From the NCBI RefSeq assembly GCF_030317035.1, contig NZ_JASZYK010000003.1, positions 124,001 to 188,000 on the forward strand: a stretch of 64,000 nucleotides of DNA, given 5' to 3'. Source of the DNA: Variovorax sp. J22G73 (GTDB lineage Bacteria; Pseudomonadota; Gammaproteobacteria; Burkholderiales; Burkholderiaceae_C). Of this stretch, positions 45,987 through 54,913 are shown in pieces (position 1 is the first letter of the stretch; each line of letters starts with the position of its first letter). The notes under the pieces were generated by a model. The model made no database searches and was not told where the DNA came from. It saw only the letters and a program-made list of their open reading frames with translations. The position numbers were made by a program, and so were the translations under genes.

Positions 45987-47192
45987 TCAACGAAGGGCGC
46001 GCAGCGCGGCGGCCAGGGCTTCGAGCTCCTGCGGCGTGTTGTAGTAGTGCGGCGAGGCGCGCAACACCGTCGGCAGTTGCCGGGCCAGGTGGTCGAGCAA
46101 GGCGCTCGACGGCTTGGAATGGCTCACGTTGATGCCCGCGTTCAACAGCTGCAGGTTGACCGCTGCCGCGTCGCGCCCCTGCACGGAGAACGACACGATG
46201 GCCGACAGCTCGGTGCCCGGGTCGTGCAGCGCGACGCCCGGCACGTTGCGCAGCAGGTCGCGCAGCGCCGACGCCAGTTGCCGGCAGCGCCGTTCGGCCT
46301 CGCCCAGCCCGACGGCCAGCGCGTAGTCGACCGCGGCGCCCAGGCCCAGGCGCGCGGCGTAGTTGTTTTCCCAGGTCTCGAAGCGGCGCGCATCGGGGCG
46401 AAGCTCGTAGCGATCGGGTGCGACCCACACCGCGCCGAAGTGGTCGATCATCGGCGGCTCCAGGTCGGGCAACAGCGACTTGCGCACGTACAGGAAGCCG
46501 GTGCCCCGCGGCCCGCGCAAGAACTTGCGGCCGGTGGCCGAGAGCATGTCGCAGCCCAGGCGCTCGACATCGACCGGCGTCTGCCCCACGGCCTGGCAGG
46601 CGTCCAGCAGGTAGGGAATGCCGTGCGCGCGCGCAATCTTGCCGACCTGTTCGGCCGGGTTGACCAGGCCGCTGTTGGTCGGCATCCATGTGATGGCGAT
46701 CAGGCGCACGCGGCCGTCGATCATGTGTTCGAGCGCAGCCGGGTCCAGCACGCCCTGCGCGTCGTCCGGAATCACGTCGATCACCGCGCCGGTGCGCTGC
46801 GCGACCTGCAGGAAGGCCACGTAGTTGGCGGCGTACTCGGCCCGGGCCGTCAGGATGCGGTCGCCCGGCTTGAAGCGCAGTGCGTAGAACGCCATCTGCC
46901 ACGCCACCGTCGCGTTCTCGGTCAGCGCAATTTCCGAAGGCGATGCGCCCACCAGGCGCGCCACGCTGTCGTACACCGCGGCGAGTTCGCCCGACGCTTC
47001 GTAGGCAGCCTCGTAGCCGCCGATGTCGGCCTCGCGCCGCAGGTAGGTCACCATCTTCTCGAGCACGGGGCGCGCCAGCAGGCCCGCGCCGGCGTTGTTG
47101 AGGTGATTGCGGTGGGCGACGCCGGGCGTGTCCAGGCGCAATTTATCGAGCTCGAAAAAGGTGGGCATGGGGGTGAACATAGGCATGGGCAT
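45987..47192 (-). CDS. Class V (NifS/cysteine-desulfurase-like) aminotransferase
   Basis: A 401-residue fold-type I PLP protein: HLNNAGAGLLARPVLEKM near the N-terminus, ENATVAWQMAFYAL, AITWMPTNSGLVNP, LDACQAVGQTPVDV and the PLP-lysine motif SATGRKFLRGPRGTGFLYV. No C-terminal Cys loop typical of desulfurases is obvious, so an aminotransferase or C-S/C-N lyase on an amino acid is more likely. Several in-frame ATGs occur between 47192 and 47168; 47192 is nearest to the GAAG at the end of the upstream peptidase gene, 5 bp away. Confidence 0.87.
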   Translation of the reverse strand: MPMPMFTPMPTFFELDKLRLDTPGVAHRNHLNNAGAGLLARPVLEKMVTYLRREADIGGYEAAYEASGELAAVYDSVARLVGASPSEIALTENATVAWQMAFYALRFKPGDRILTARAEYAANYVAFLQVAQRTGAVIDVIPDDAQGVLDPAALEHMIDGRVRLIAITWMPTNSGLVNPAEQVGKIARAHGIPYLLDACQAVGQTPVDVERLGCDMLSATGRKFLRGPRGTGFLYVRKSLLPDLEPPMIDHFGAVWVAPDRYELRPDARRFETWENNYAARLGLGAAVDYALAVGLGEAERRCRQLASALRDLLRNVPGVALHDPGTELSAIVSFSVQGRDAAAVNLQLLNAGINVSHSKPSSALLDHLARQLPTVLRASPHYYNTPQELEALAAALRALR

Positions 47193-47197
47193 GCGGC

Positions 47198-48718
47198 TCA
47201 CTTCTTCGCCACGTCGAGCAGCACGCGGTAGACCCAGTCCGTGCCCTCGTACAGCGAGCGCACCGCAATGCGCTCGTCGTGGCCGTGCATGCCCTTCAGG
47301 ATGTCGGCATCGAGCGGGTAGGGGTAGATGCCGTACACGGGCACGCCGCGCTCGCGCCACGCCACCGCGTCGGTGCCCGCCTCGAACAGCACCGGAACCA
47401 CCTGTGCCTGCGGCCACACGGCCGCTGCCTGGGTGCGCAGGGCCCGGTACAGCTCGGTGTCCGTCGACGACTCCGGAATGTTCGACTTCGCCTGGTAGTA
47501 CTTGCGGGTGGCCTCCTGCGACACCGGCGTGGCGAAGTCGACGTTCACCGCGTCGTCGCCCACCACGCGCCTGACTTCGTCGATCAGCTGGTCGGTGGTG
47601 GCGCCCGGCAGCAGGCGCGCGTTGATGATGGCCTCGGCCTGCCCGGGAATCACGTTCGCGGCCTGCCCCGACTTGATCATCGTGATGGCCATGGTGTTGT
47701 GCATCAGCGCGCGCAGCAGCGGTGCGTTGGCCGGCTGCGCGGCCATCAGCTCGCGTTCGCCCAGGGCCTGGGTGCGACCGTCGGCAACCGCGAAAATCTT
47801 GCGGACCGCATTGGCGGTGGGCCCCGGGTTCTGCCTTGCCAAGGCTTCGAGGTAGCCGCGCGTCTGCGGAATGAGCCGAATGCCGGGCTCGTGGACCGAT
47901 AGCTTTTCCAGCGCCGCGATGAGCTTGCCGTTGGCGGTTTCGTTCGACGGCAGCGGCCGCGATGCGTGGCCGACCGGGCCGTTGGTGCGCAGGCGCAGCA
48001 CCACCGACGTCTTCTCCACGGTCGTGACGTTCACCTGCCGCACCGCGCCGTCGGCGCCCTGCAGGATGTAGCCGCCCTCGTTGAGCGCGAACTCTGCGTC
48101 CATCTTGTCCCAGTGGTCCTTGGCGAGCCAGCTGGTGTTGTACTGGCCTTCTTCCTCGTCGGCCTCGGCCAGAAAGATGACGTCGCGCGCGAGCGGCACC
48201 TTCTGTTCGGCCAGGCGCATGACGGCACGCGCGAACACGGCCATGCCGCCCTTGAAGTCCATGGCGCCGCGGCCGTAGACGAAGCCGTCTTTCTCGATGC
48301 CCGCGAAGGGCTCCACGCTCCACTTGTCGCGTTCCACGGGTACCACGTCCGCATGCGCGGCCAGCAGCACCGGCTTCTTCGAGCCGTCGCCCTTCAGGCG
48401 CGCGATGAAGTGAACCGCCTTGCCGTTCGGCGCCACGATGACGTCAGTGTGCACGCCCAGAGGCTCGAACTGCGTGCGCAAGAAGGCCGCGAGCGCGGCG
48501 GTGTCGCCCGTCGGGTTCGAGGTGTCGAAGCGAATCAGTTGCTGGAGCAGCGCCACCGTCTTCGCGCCTTCAGCGTTCGGGGCGGTGACGGGCATCGTCG
48601 GTTGGGCCACAGCGGGCCCTGGCAGGGCGAGCGAAATGCCGAGCGAAAAGACAAGCGAGAAGGGGAGCGAGAAGGCGGGCAAGGAAGCAAGGTGCGTGGC
48701 GATGCGCGGAAATTTCAC
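47198..48718 (-). CDS. Exported M20-family metallopeptidase
   Basis: A 506-residue protein with a long signal peptide (MKFPRIATHLASLPAFSL... cleavage near AVAQP, ~residue 39). M20 metal and catalytic motifs: LLAAHADVVPVE, GRGAMDFKGGMAVF and FLAEADEEEGQYNT, then the small dimerisation domain and HGHDERIAV at the end. It is a zinc di/aminoacylase-type enzyme acting in the periplasm. Its product may be the substrate of the aminotransferase that follows at 5 bp (inference). Confidence 0.92.
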   Translation of the reverse strand: MKFPRIATHLASLPAFSLPFSLVFSLGISLALPGPAVAQPTMPVTAPNAEGAKTVALLQQLIRFDTSNPTGDTAALAAFLRTQFEPLGVHTDVIVAPNGKAVHFIARLKGDGSKKPVLLAAHADVVPVERDKWSVEPFAGIEKDGFVYGRGAMDFKGGMAVFARAVMRLAEQKVPLARDVIFLAEADEEEGQYNTSWLAKDHWDKMDAEFALNEGGYILQGADGAVRQVNVTTVEKTSVVLRLRTNGPVGHASRPLPSNETANGKLIAALEKLSVHEPGIRLIPQTRGYLEALARQNPGPTANAVRKIFAVADGRTQALGERELMAAQPANAPLLRALMHNTMAITMIKSGQAANVIPGQAEAIINARLLPGATTDQLIDEVRRVVGDDAVNVDFATPVSQEATRKYYQAKSNIPESSTDTELYRALRTQAAAVWPQAQVVPVLFEAGTDAVAWRERGVPVYGIYPYPLDADILKGMHGHDERIAVRSLYEGTDWVYRVLLDVAKK

Positions 48719-48941
48719 GGCGATCCTTCGAACGGATGAGGGGTCAAGAAAGTGCTCCTGCCATTGTTCGAAGCCGCCTTGCGCGTGTCTTTCCTATTCC
48801 TGCGCGAAGGCCCGGTTTCTTCCATGAACCTGCCCACCGCGGCCACCGCACGTTTGCGATGAATTGCGACCGCGCTCGCAAGAAACCGAACGACGCCGCC
48901 GCACCGGCCCCGCAGAATTTCGCTCGAAAGAACCAACCGCC

Positions 48942-49973
48942 ATGCAAAGAAAAAACATCGTCGTACTCGGTGCCGGCTCCATCGGCGCCTTTGTCGGCGG
49001 AAGCCTGATTGCCGCGCTGGCCGACGTGAGCCTCATCGGCCGTGCCGCCATGCGTGGGCGCATCGAATGCCACGGGCTGGTGATGTCCGGCGCGCACGGC
49101 TGGGAGGCCCGCGTGCCCGGCGCGATGGTGCGCTTTTCGGAAACGGCGCAGTCGCTGTGCGCTGCCGACCTGGTGATCGTGGCGGTGAAGAGCGCGGACA
49201 CCGCCGAAGCGGCCGGGCAGATCTTTCATCTCGCACCGCGAAGCGCGTTGGTCGTGAGCTTCCAGAACGGCATCGAGAACGTCGCGCTGCTGCGCAGCCG
49301 CTTGCCCGACAACGTGGTGCTGGGGGCCATGGTGCCGTTCAACGTGGTGCAGCTGCCCGACGGCCGCCTGCACAGGGGCACGGCGGGCGACATCGTGGTG
49401 GAGGCGCATCCGCGCTGGCAACCATGGTTGCAGGTGTTCAGGTCGGCGCACCTGCCGCTGCGCCCGAGCGCGGAGTTTCGCGAGGTCCAGTGGGGCAAGC
49501 TGCTGCTCAACCTGAACAACGCCGTCAACGCCCTGTCGGGCAAGCCGCTGCGCACGCAGTTGCTGGAGCGCGGCTACCGGCTGGTGCTCGCCGCGTCGAT
49601 CGAGGAGGCGCTGTCAGCGCTGGCGGTGGCCGGCATCCGACCCGCGCAGCTTGGCGATGTGCCACCCGAACGACTGCCCGCGCTGCTGCGCCTGGCGGAC
49701 GACGCGTTCGCGCAGGCCGGCGGGGCGCTGGCCAGCATCGATGCCCGTGCCCGCTCGTCGATGTGGGAAGACCTGGAGGCGGGCCGCCTGACCGAGGTGG
49801 AGGAACTGAACGGCGCCGTCGTGCGGCTCGCGCGCAGCCAGCACCGCGAGGCCCCTGCCAACGACATGCTCTGCACGCTGGTGCATGCCGCGGAGCGCGG
49901 CGGCGATCGCCACATCGAGGCACACAGCCTTGCCGAGCAGCTCGCGTCCCATTGCCCTTCGCTGCACGCCTGA
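48942..49973 (+). CDS. Ketopantoate-reductase-like (ApbA/PanE family) dehydrogenase
   Basis: A 343-residue NADP-dependent oxidoreductase: Rossmann motif VVLGAGSIGAFVGGSLIAAL, VVSFQNGIEN, and the lysine-bearing EVQWGKLLLNLNNAVNALSG that starts the helical C-terminal domain. PanE makes pantoate, but many paralogues reduce other 2-oxo acids. It heads a plus-strand trio with an AMP ligase and RidA, so a specialised role is likely. Divergent from the M20 peptidase. Confidence 0.85.
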   Translation: MQRKNIVVLGAGSIGAFVGGSLIAALADVSLIGRAAMRGRIECHGLVMSGAHGWEARVPGAMVRFSETAQSLCAADLVIVAVKSADTAEAAGQIFHLAPRSALVVSFQNGIENVALLRSRLPDNVVLGAMVPFNVVQLPDGRLHRGTAGDIVVEAHPRWQPWLQVFRSAHLPLRPSAEFREVQWGKLLLNLNNAVNALSGKPLRTQLLERGYRLVLAASIEEALSALAVAGIRPAQLGDVPPERLPALLRLADDAFAQAGGALASIDARARSSMWEDLEAGRLTEVEELNGAVVRLARSQHREAPANDMLCTLVHAAERGGDRHIEAHSLAEQLASHCPSLHA

Positions 49974-50047
49974 CAGGGCGCGCAGCGATAGCCCCGTCTT
50001 TACGTCGCCCTGCGCAATCACCGCAATCACCGCACTCCACCCACCTC

Positions 50048-51754
50048 ATGCCCGCCCCTTCTTCCGACGCCTGGCCGGCGCACGCACCGCGCAGCCTGCC
50101 GCTTCCGCAGACCCACCTCTACCGCAACGTCGAGGTTTCCGCGCTGCGCTATGGCGAGCGCCCCTTCGTGCTCTTCTACGATTCGCCGCTTTCGTTCCAG
50201 CGCTTCAAGGACGAGACCGAGAAGATCGCCGGCTACCTGCAGCGCGAGTGCGGCGTGCGCAAGGGCGACCGCGTGCTGCTCTACATGCAGAACAGCCCGC
50301 AGTTCATGCTCGCGTTCTACGCCATCCTGCGCGCCGACGCGGTCGTGGTGCCGGTCAACCCGATGAACGTGACGGCCGAGCTCGCGCACCAGGCAAGGGA
50401 CAGCGGCGCCCTCGTGGCTTTTGCTGCGCAAGACCTGTTCGAACGCATTCGCCCGCTGCTCGGAGGCGAGCTCCACCACGTGGTCGTCGCGACCTACAGC
50501 GACTACTTGGCGCAGCCCACCGACCTGAAGGTACCGGACTTCGTGCGCGCACCGCGCGAGCCCGTGGACCACCCGCGGGCGGTGGCGTGGACGGACGTGC
50601 TCGCCCGGTGTTGCGTGCCCGGCCCCTTGCGCGCCGGCCCCGACGACCTGGCTGTGCTGCCCTACACCTCGGGCACCACGGGCCGGCCCAAGGGCTGCAT
50701 GCACACGCACCGCACGACCATGGTCAACGCTGTGACCGCATCGACGTGGTTCGGCACCACGGCCGCGAGCGTCACGCTGTCGGTACTGCCGATGTTCCAT
50801 GTCACCGGCATGCAGAGCGGCCTCAACGGGCCGCTGTACGTGGGGTCCACCGTGGTCGTGCTGCCGCGCTGGGACCGCGACGCGGCGGCCGAGAGCATCG
50901 CGCGCCACGGCGTGACCAGCCTCGGCCTCATCAGCACCATGGCCATCGACTTGATGGCGAACCCGAAGCTCGACAGCTACGACTTCTCCAGCCTGCGCCA
51001 TGTAGGCGGTGGCGGCGCCTCGATGCCCTCGGCCGTGGCGCGGGCGATGTCCGAGCGGCTCGGCATCGGCTATGCCGAGGGCTACGGCCTGTCGGAAACC
51101 ATGGGCGCCACGCACCTGTGCCCGCCGGGCGGCGACAGGCTGCAGTGCCTGGGCATTCCGCTGTTCGACGTGGATGCGCGCGTTGTCGATCCGCAGACGC
51201 TCGAGCAGATGGCGCCTGGTGCCGTGGGCGAAATCGTGGTCCATGCGCCGCAGCTGATGCTCGGGTACTGGAACAGCCCCGAGGCCGACGAGGCCTCGTT
51301 CATCCGCATCGGGGCAAAGCGCTTCTTTCGCACCGGCGACCTGGCCTCGACCGATGCGCAGGGGTTCTTCGTGTTCGCGGACCGGCTCAAACGCATGATC
51401 AACGCGTCGGGCTTCAAGGTGTGGCCCGCGGAGGTCGAGAGCCTGCTCTACCAGCACCCGGCCATCCAGGAGGCGTGCGTCATCGCGTCCGGCGACGCCC
51501 GGCGAGGCGAAACGGTGAAGGCGCTGGTCGTGCTGCGGCCGGGCTTCGAGGGCCAGCTGAGCGAAGACCAGCTGGTGCAGTGGTGCCGCCTGCAGATGGC
51601 GGTCTACAAGAGCCCGCGCCTCATCAGCTTCGTGACGCAGCTGCCCAAGTCGGCGACCGGCAAGGTGAACTGGCGCGCGCTGCAAGAGGCGGAAGCCGCG
51701 CAGTCGGCCCCCATAGATTCTTCTTCCACACCCCCCTTGCAGGAGCCTTCATGA
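50048..51754 (+). CDS. AMP-dependent acyl-CoA synthetase / ligase
   Basis: A 568-residue ANL enzyme: P-loop YTSGTTGRPKGCMHTH (~210), GYGLSETMGATHL, FRTGDLASTDAQGFFVFADRLKRMINASGFKVWPAEVE and the catalytic C-terminal Lys in PKSATGKVNW. It activates a carboxylic acid as acyl-AMP and then acyl-CoA; the substrate resembles medium/long-chain or aryl acids by general look only. Coupled to RidA by an ATGA overlap. A longer open frame to 49067 is a shadow of the reductase gene. Confidence 0.9.
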   Translation: MPAPSSDAWPAHAPRSLPLPQTHLYRNVEVSALRYGERPFVLFYDSPLSFQRFKDETEKIAGYLQRECGVRKGDRVLLYMQNSPQFMLAFYAILRADAVVVPVNPMNVTAELAHQARDSGALVAFAAQDLFERIRPLLGGELHHVVVATYSDYLAQPTDLKVPDFVRAPREPVDHPRAVAWTDVLARCCVPGPLRAGPDDLAVLPYTSGTTGRPKGCMHTHRTTMVNAVTASTWFGTTAASVTLSVLPMFHVTGMQSGLNGPLYVGSTVVVLPRWDRDAAAESIARHGVTSLGLISTMAIDLMANPKLDSYDFSSLRHVGGGGASMPSAVARAMSERLGIGYAEGYGLSETMGATHLCPPGGDRLQCLGIPLFDVDARVVDPQTLEQMAPGAVGEIVVHAPQLMLGYWNSPEADEASFIRIGAKRFFRTGDLASTDAQGFFVFADRLKRMINASGFKVWPAEVESLLYQHPAIQEACVIASGDARRGETVKALVVLRPGFEGQLSEDQLVQWCRLQMAVYKSPRLISFVTQLPKSATGKVNWRALQEAEAAQSAPIDSSSTPPLQEPS

Positions 51755-52209
51755 GCATCTACGACAAACTCTCCAGCCTCGGCATCGCGCTGCCTTCGGT
51801 CTCGGTGCCCGCCGCAGCCTACGTGCCTTTCGTGCAGGCCGGCAACCTCGTTTTCCTGTCGGGCCACATCGCGAAGAAGGACGGCAAGGTCTGGGCCGGC
51901 CAGCTCGGCGCCGACATCACGACCGACGAAGGCAAGCAGGCCGCACGCGCCATCGCCATCGACCTGCTGGGCACGCTGCACGCGGCCGTGGGCGACCTGA
52001 ACAAGGTCAAGCGCATCGTGAAGGTCATGAGCCTGGTCAACTCGGTCGGCACCTTCACCGAGCAGCACCTGGTGACCAACGGCGCCAGCGAATTCTTCGC
52101 CGAGGTGTTCGGCCCCGAGAAGGGCGCGCATACGCGCAGCGCCTTCGGCGTAGCGCAGATCCCGATGGGTGCCTGCGTGGAAATAGAGCTGATCGCGGAG
52201 ATCGGCTGA
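51751..52209 (+). CDS. RidA-family (YjgF-like) protein
   Basis: A 152-residue protein of the longer RidA branch: FVQAGNLVFLSGHIAKKDGKVWAGQLGADITTDEGKQAARAIAIDLLGTLHAAVGDLNKVKRIVKV, ending HTRSAFGVAQIPMGACVEIELIAEIG with the conserved Arg and Glu. RidA proteins hydrolyse reactive enamines/imines from PLP enzymes. ATG overlaps the ligase stop. Confidence 0.92.
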   Translation: MSIYDKLSSLGIALPSVSVPAAAYVPFVQAGNLVFLSGHIAKKDGKVWAGQLGADITTDEGKQAARAIAIDLLGTLHAAVGDLNKVKRIVKVMSLVNSVGTFTEQHLVTNGASEFFAEVFGPEKGAHTRSAFGVAQIPMGACVEIELIAEIG

Positions 52210-52239
52210 GAGCAGGCGCGTCGATACCGCGACGCTTCC

Positions 52240-52272
52240 GCGCTCCGTTCGCGCTCCGTTCGCGCTCCGTCA
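52240..52272. repeat. 11-bp tandem repeat running into a stop codon
   Basis: GCGCTCCGTTC twice, then GCGCTCCGTCA, whose last 3 bases are the stop codon of the gene ending at 52270. Confidence 0.85.
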
Positions 52273-52581
52273 GATCGGAATTTCGTAAGCCTGGTTGCTG
52301 CGCACCCACGTCGCGAGGCCGGCCTTCATGTTCTTGGCGCGCCACGCGACGAAGGTCTGGTCTTCGTTCAGCGCATCGACGGTCGCTCCCATCTTCGCCG
52401 CCGACTCGGCGCGCGCGACGAAGGTCATGTTGCCGATTTCTCCGACCTGCACGTTCCACAGGCTGACATCCGCGCCGTGCTTTCTCCACAGATCGGCGGC
52501 CTCCTTGATCAACGCGATGAGTTCTTGCACGTTGATTCCCGGGTTCGGCTTGAACACGTATTGAACGACAGCAGCGGACAT
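52270..52581 (-). CDS. Small dimeric alpha-beta barrel-like protein
   Basis: A 103-residue protein with the strand-helix pattern of stress-responsive/NIPSNAP-like barrels: VVQYVFKPNPGINVQELIALIKEAADLWRKHGADVSLWNVQVGEIGNMTFVARAES. No catalytic residues assigned. ATG 52581 has GAGGAG upstream. Single gene convergent with RidA. Confidence 0.7.
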   Translation of the reverse strand: MSAAVVQYVFKPNPGINVQELIALIKEAADLWRKHGADVSLWNVQVGEIGNMTFVARAESAAKMGATVDALNEDQTFVAWRAKNMKAGLATWVRSNQAYEIPI

Positions 52582-52871
52582 GTGTGTCTCCTCGTGGGTG
52601 TTGCAGGTCGGGCGAAATGAGCGACCGGAGCGCATTAGCTGCCCGCCGTTTGGGTGAGTCAATTCGACTTACACCTTGGTATCAACTCTTGCGAGTGGTG
52701 TGCGCCAGCGAGTTTTCAGGGCACGCCACCAGCGCGACGGTCGGGGAAACGCGCAATTCCAGCCAGTGGAATGGGCAGGATGCGCCAAGGCATCCCGCGG
52801 CCTAAGCTGGCCCATTGCGCCCCAAGAAAGTTGTCGCCTCAGGCAACGCGCGCCCCCCGAAGGAGACATGA

Positions 52872-53861
52872 ATGAGCCACAACACCGCCGCGTCGCGGCG
52901 CCGCTTCAACACCATGGGAGGCGCGCTCGCACTCATGGCCATGGCCCCGCGTGCGTGGGCCGACACCTTCCCCAGCAAGCAGATCCGCATCGTGGTGCCG
53001 TTTTCCCCCGGCGGCCCCACCGACCTCATGGCGCGCGCGATCGGCAAGATTGTGTCGACCCACCTGGGCCAGCCCGTGATCATCGACAACAAGCCCGGTG
53101 GCGGCGGCGTCATCGGCATGAGCGAGGTCAAGCACCAGCCGGCCGACGGCTACACGCTGGTTTTTCCGTCGATCCTGGCGGTCACCAATCCGGCGCTGAT
53201 GCCCGGCTATCCCTTCGACACGCTGCGCGATTTCGCGCCGCTGACGGTGGTGGGTTTCGTGCCCCACGCGGTGGTGGTGCGCACCGACTTTCCCGCGGCC
53301 GACTTGCAGGCGCTGGTCGCCAGCGCCAAGGCCAGGCCTGAAGGCCTGTCGTACGGCTCCTCCGGCAACGGCACCTCTGCGCACCTGGGCGCTGCGCTCT
53401 TCGCGCAGCGTGCCGGCATTCGCACGACGCACGTGCCCTACCGCGGCGCGGGCCCCGCGGTGCAGGACCTGCTGGGCGGGCAGATCCAGTTCATGTTCCT
53501 CGACATGAGCAGCGCGCTGCCGTTCATCCAGGCCGGCAAGCTGCGCGCGCTCGCGGTCGCGACGGCCCAGCGCTTCGACGGGCTGCCCGAGGTGAAGACC
53601 GTGGCCGAACAGGGCTACCCGGGTTTCGAAGTGCACGGCTGGTACGGCCTGCTGCTCAAGGCCGGCACGCCGGCGGACGTGACGCGGCGCCTGTACGGCG
53701 AAGTCAAGCGCGCGCTCGAGACGAAGGAAGTGCGCGATCTCTTCAAGGCCCAGGGCATCGCGCCCGGCGGCATGCCGCCCGAGCAGTTCACCGCGCTGGT
53801 CCGCAGCGACCTGGCGATGTGGAAGCGCACGGTCGACGAACTCCACATCACCCTGCAATGA
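52872..53861 (+). CDS. Bug/TctC-type tripartite tricarboxylate binding protein (first)
   Basis: A 329-residue periplasmic binding protein. The N-terminus has twin arginines (SRRRFNTMGGALALMAMAPRAWA), so export may be by Tat. Family motifs: IRIVVPFSPGGPTDLMARAIG, IIDNKPGGGGVIG, LSYGSSGNGTSAHLGAALF and HVPYRGAGPAVQDLLGGQIQFMF. It binds a carboxylate; no TctAB membrane genes are nearby, as is usual for Bug proteins in Burkholderiales. Confidence 0.93.
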   Translation: MSHNTAASRRRFNTMGGALALMAMAPRAWADTFPSKQIRIVVPFSPGGPTDLMARAIGKIVSTHLGQPVIIDNKPGGGGVIGMSEVKHQPADGYTLVFPSILAVTNPALMPGYPFDTLRDFAPLTVVGFVPHAVVVRTDFPAADLQALVASAKARPEGLSYGSSGNGTSAHLGAALFAQRAGIRTTHVPYRGAGPAVQDLLGGQIQFMFLDMSSALPFIQAGKLRALAVATAQRFDGLPEVKTVAEQGYPGFEVHGWYGLLLKAGTPADVTRRLYGEVKRALETKEVRDLFKAQGIAPGGMPPEQFTALVRSDLAMWKRTVDELHITLQ

Positions 53862-53878
53862 CAAAGGAGCACCCGCCC

Positions 53879-54862
53879 ATGCGCATCGCCATCCCCGACG
53901 ACTACCAGGACTGCGTGCGCGGCCTCGACTGCTTCTCCAGGCTCGACGCCCACGACACGCGCATCTTCAACGACACGGTCGAGGGCACCGACGCGCTGGC
54001 CGAGCGCTTCGCCGATGCCGACGCCATCGTGCTGACACGCGAGCGCACGCGCATCGACGCCGCGCTGCTCGCCCGGCTGCCCAGGCTCAGGTTGATCAGC
54101 CAGACCGGCAAGCTCGCGGGCCATGTCGACCTGGCCGCCTGCACCGCGCACGGCGTGCTCGTGGCCGAAGGCAGCGGGGCGGGGTCGGCCACGGCGGAGC
54201 TGAGTTGGGCTCTTGCGCTGGCGAGCCGCCGGCACCTGGTCGACGAGGCCAACCGCATGCGCCAGGGGCTTTGGCAAGGGCACCTCGGCCAGCAGCTCGG
54301 CGGCCAGCGCCTGGGTGTCTGGAGCTACGGCCGCATCGGCCGGCAGGTGGCCGCCTACGGCCGCGTGTTCGGCATGAAGGTGTGGGTGTGGGGCCGCGAG
54401 GCATCGACCGACGCGGCGCGCGCCGACGGGTTCGAGGTGGCACCGTCGCGCGAAGCCCTCTTCGCCGAGAGCGACGTGATCAGCCTGCACGTGCGGCTCA
54501 CGGCCGACACCCGCGGGCTGGTCACGCCCGGCGACCTCGCCCGCATGAAGCGCACGGCGCTGCTGGTCAACACCAGCCGCGCCGAGCTGGTCGCCGAGGG
54601 CGCGCTCGAACAGGCGTTGCGCGCGGGCCGTCCCGGGTTCGCGGCGGTCGATGTCTACGAGCAGGAGCCGGTCATGTCGCGCGACCATCCGCTGCTCGCG
54701 CTGCCCAACGTGCTGTGCACGCCGCACATCGGGTATGTCGAGAAGGACAACTACGAGCGCTATTTCGGCATTGCGTTCGACAACATCAACGCGTTCGCCG
54801 AAGGGCGGCTCGTCGACGTCGTCAATCCCGAGGCGCTGGAGGCCGCGCGCCGCAGGGCCTGA
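53879..54862 (+). CDS. D-2-hydroxyacid dehydrogenase
   Basis: A 327-residue NAD(P)-linked enzyme of the PGDH/GyaR group: cofactor fold LGVWSYGRIGRQVAAYGRVFGMKVWVWG (~145), catalytic Arg in VNTSRAELV, Glu in DVYEQEPV and His in CTPHIGYVE. Interconverts a 2-oxo acid and D-2-hydroxy acid. ATG 53879 has AAAGGAG 9 bp upstream; an ATG at 53858 overlapping the Bug stop lacks one. Probably handles the acid bound by the Bug protein upstream. Confidence 0.9.
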   Translation: MRIAIPDDYQDCVRGLDCFSRLDAHDTRIFNDTVEGTDALAERFADADAIVLTRERTRIDAALLARLPRLRLISQTGKLAGHVDLAACTAHGVLVAEGSGAGSATAELSWALALASRRHLVDEANRMRQGLWQGHLGQQLGGQRLGVWSYGRIGRQVAAYGRVFGMKVWVWGREASTDAARADGFEVAPSREALFAESDVISLHVRLTADTRGLVTPGDLARMKRTALLVNTSRAELVAEGALEQALRAGRPGFAAVDVYEQEPVMSRDHPLLALPNVLCTPHIGYVEKDNYERYFGIAFDNINAFAEGRLVDVVNPEALEAARRRA

Positions 54863-54888
54863 CCGGCCGCGCCGCGCAGGCTCGACGC

Positions 54889-54909
54889 GAAGACGCCGGC
54901 GGCGTCTTC
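54889..54909. terminator. Hairpin between convergent genes
   Basis: Perfect 9-bp stem GAAGACGCC/GGCGTCTTC with a 3-nt loop, between the stops at 54862 and 54914. No T-tract. Confidence 0.6.
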
Positions 54910-54913
54910 CGTG

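Noticed and set aside
49067..51754. Apparent 895-residue fusion ahead of the AMP ligase
   Set aside because: The first ~327 residues are an out-of-frame shadow of the reductase gene; the ligase has its own ATG at 50048.
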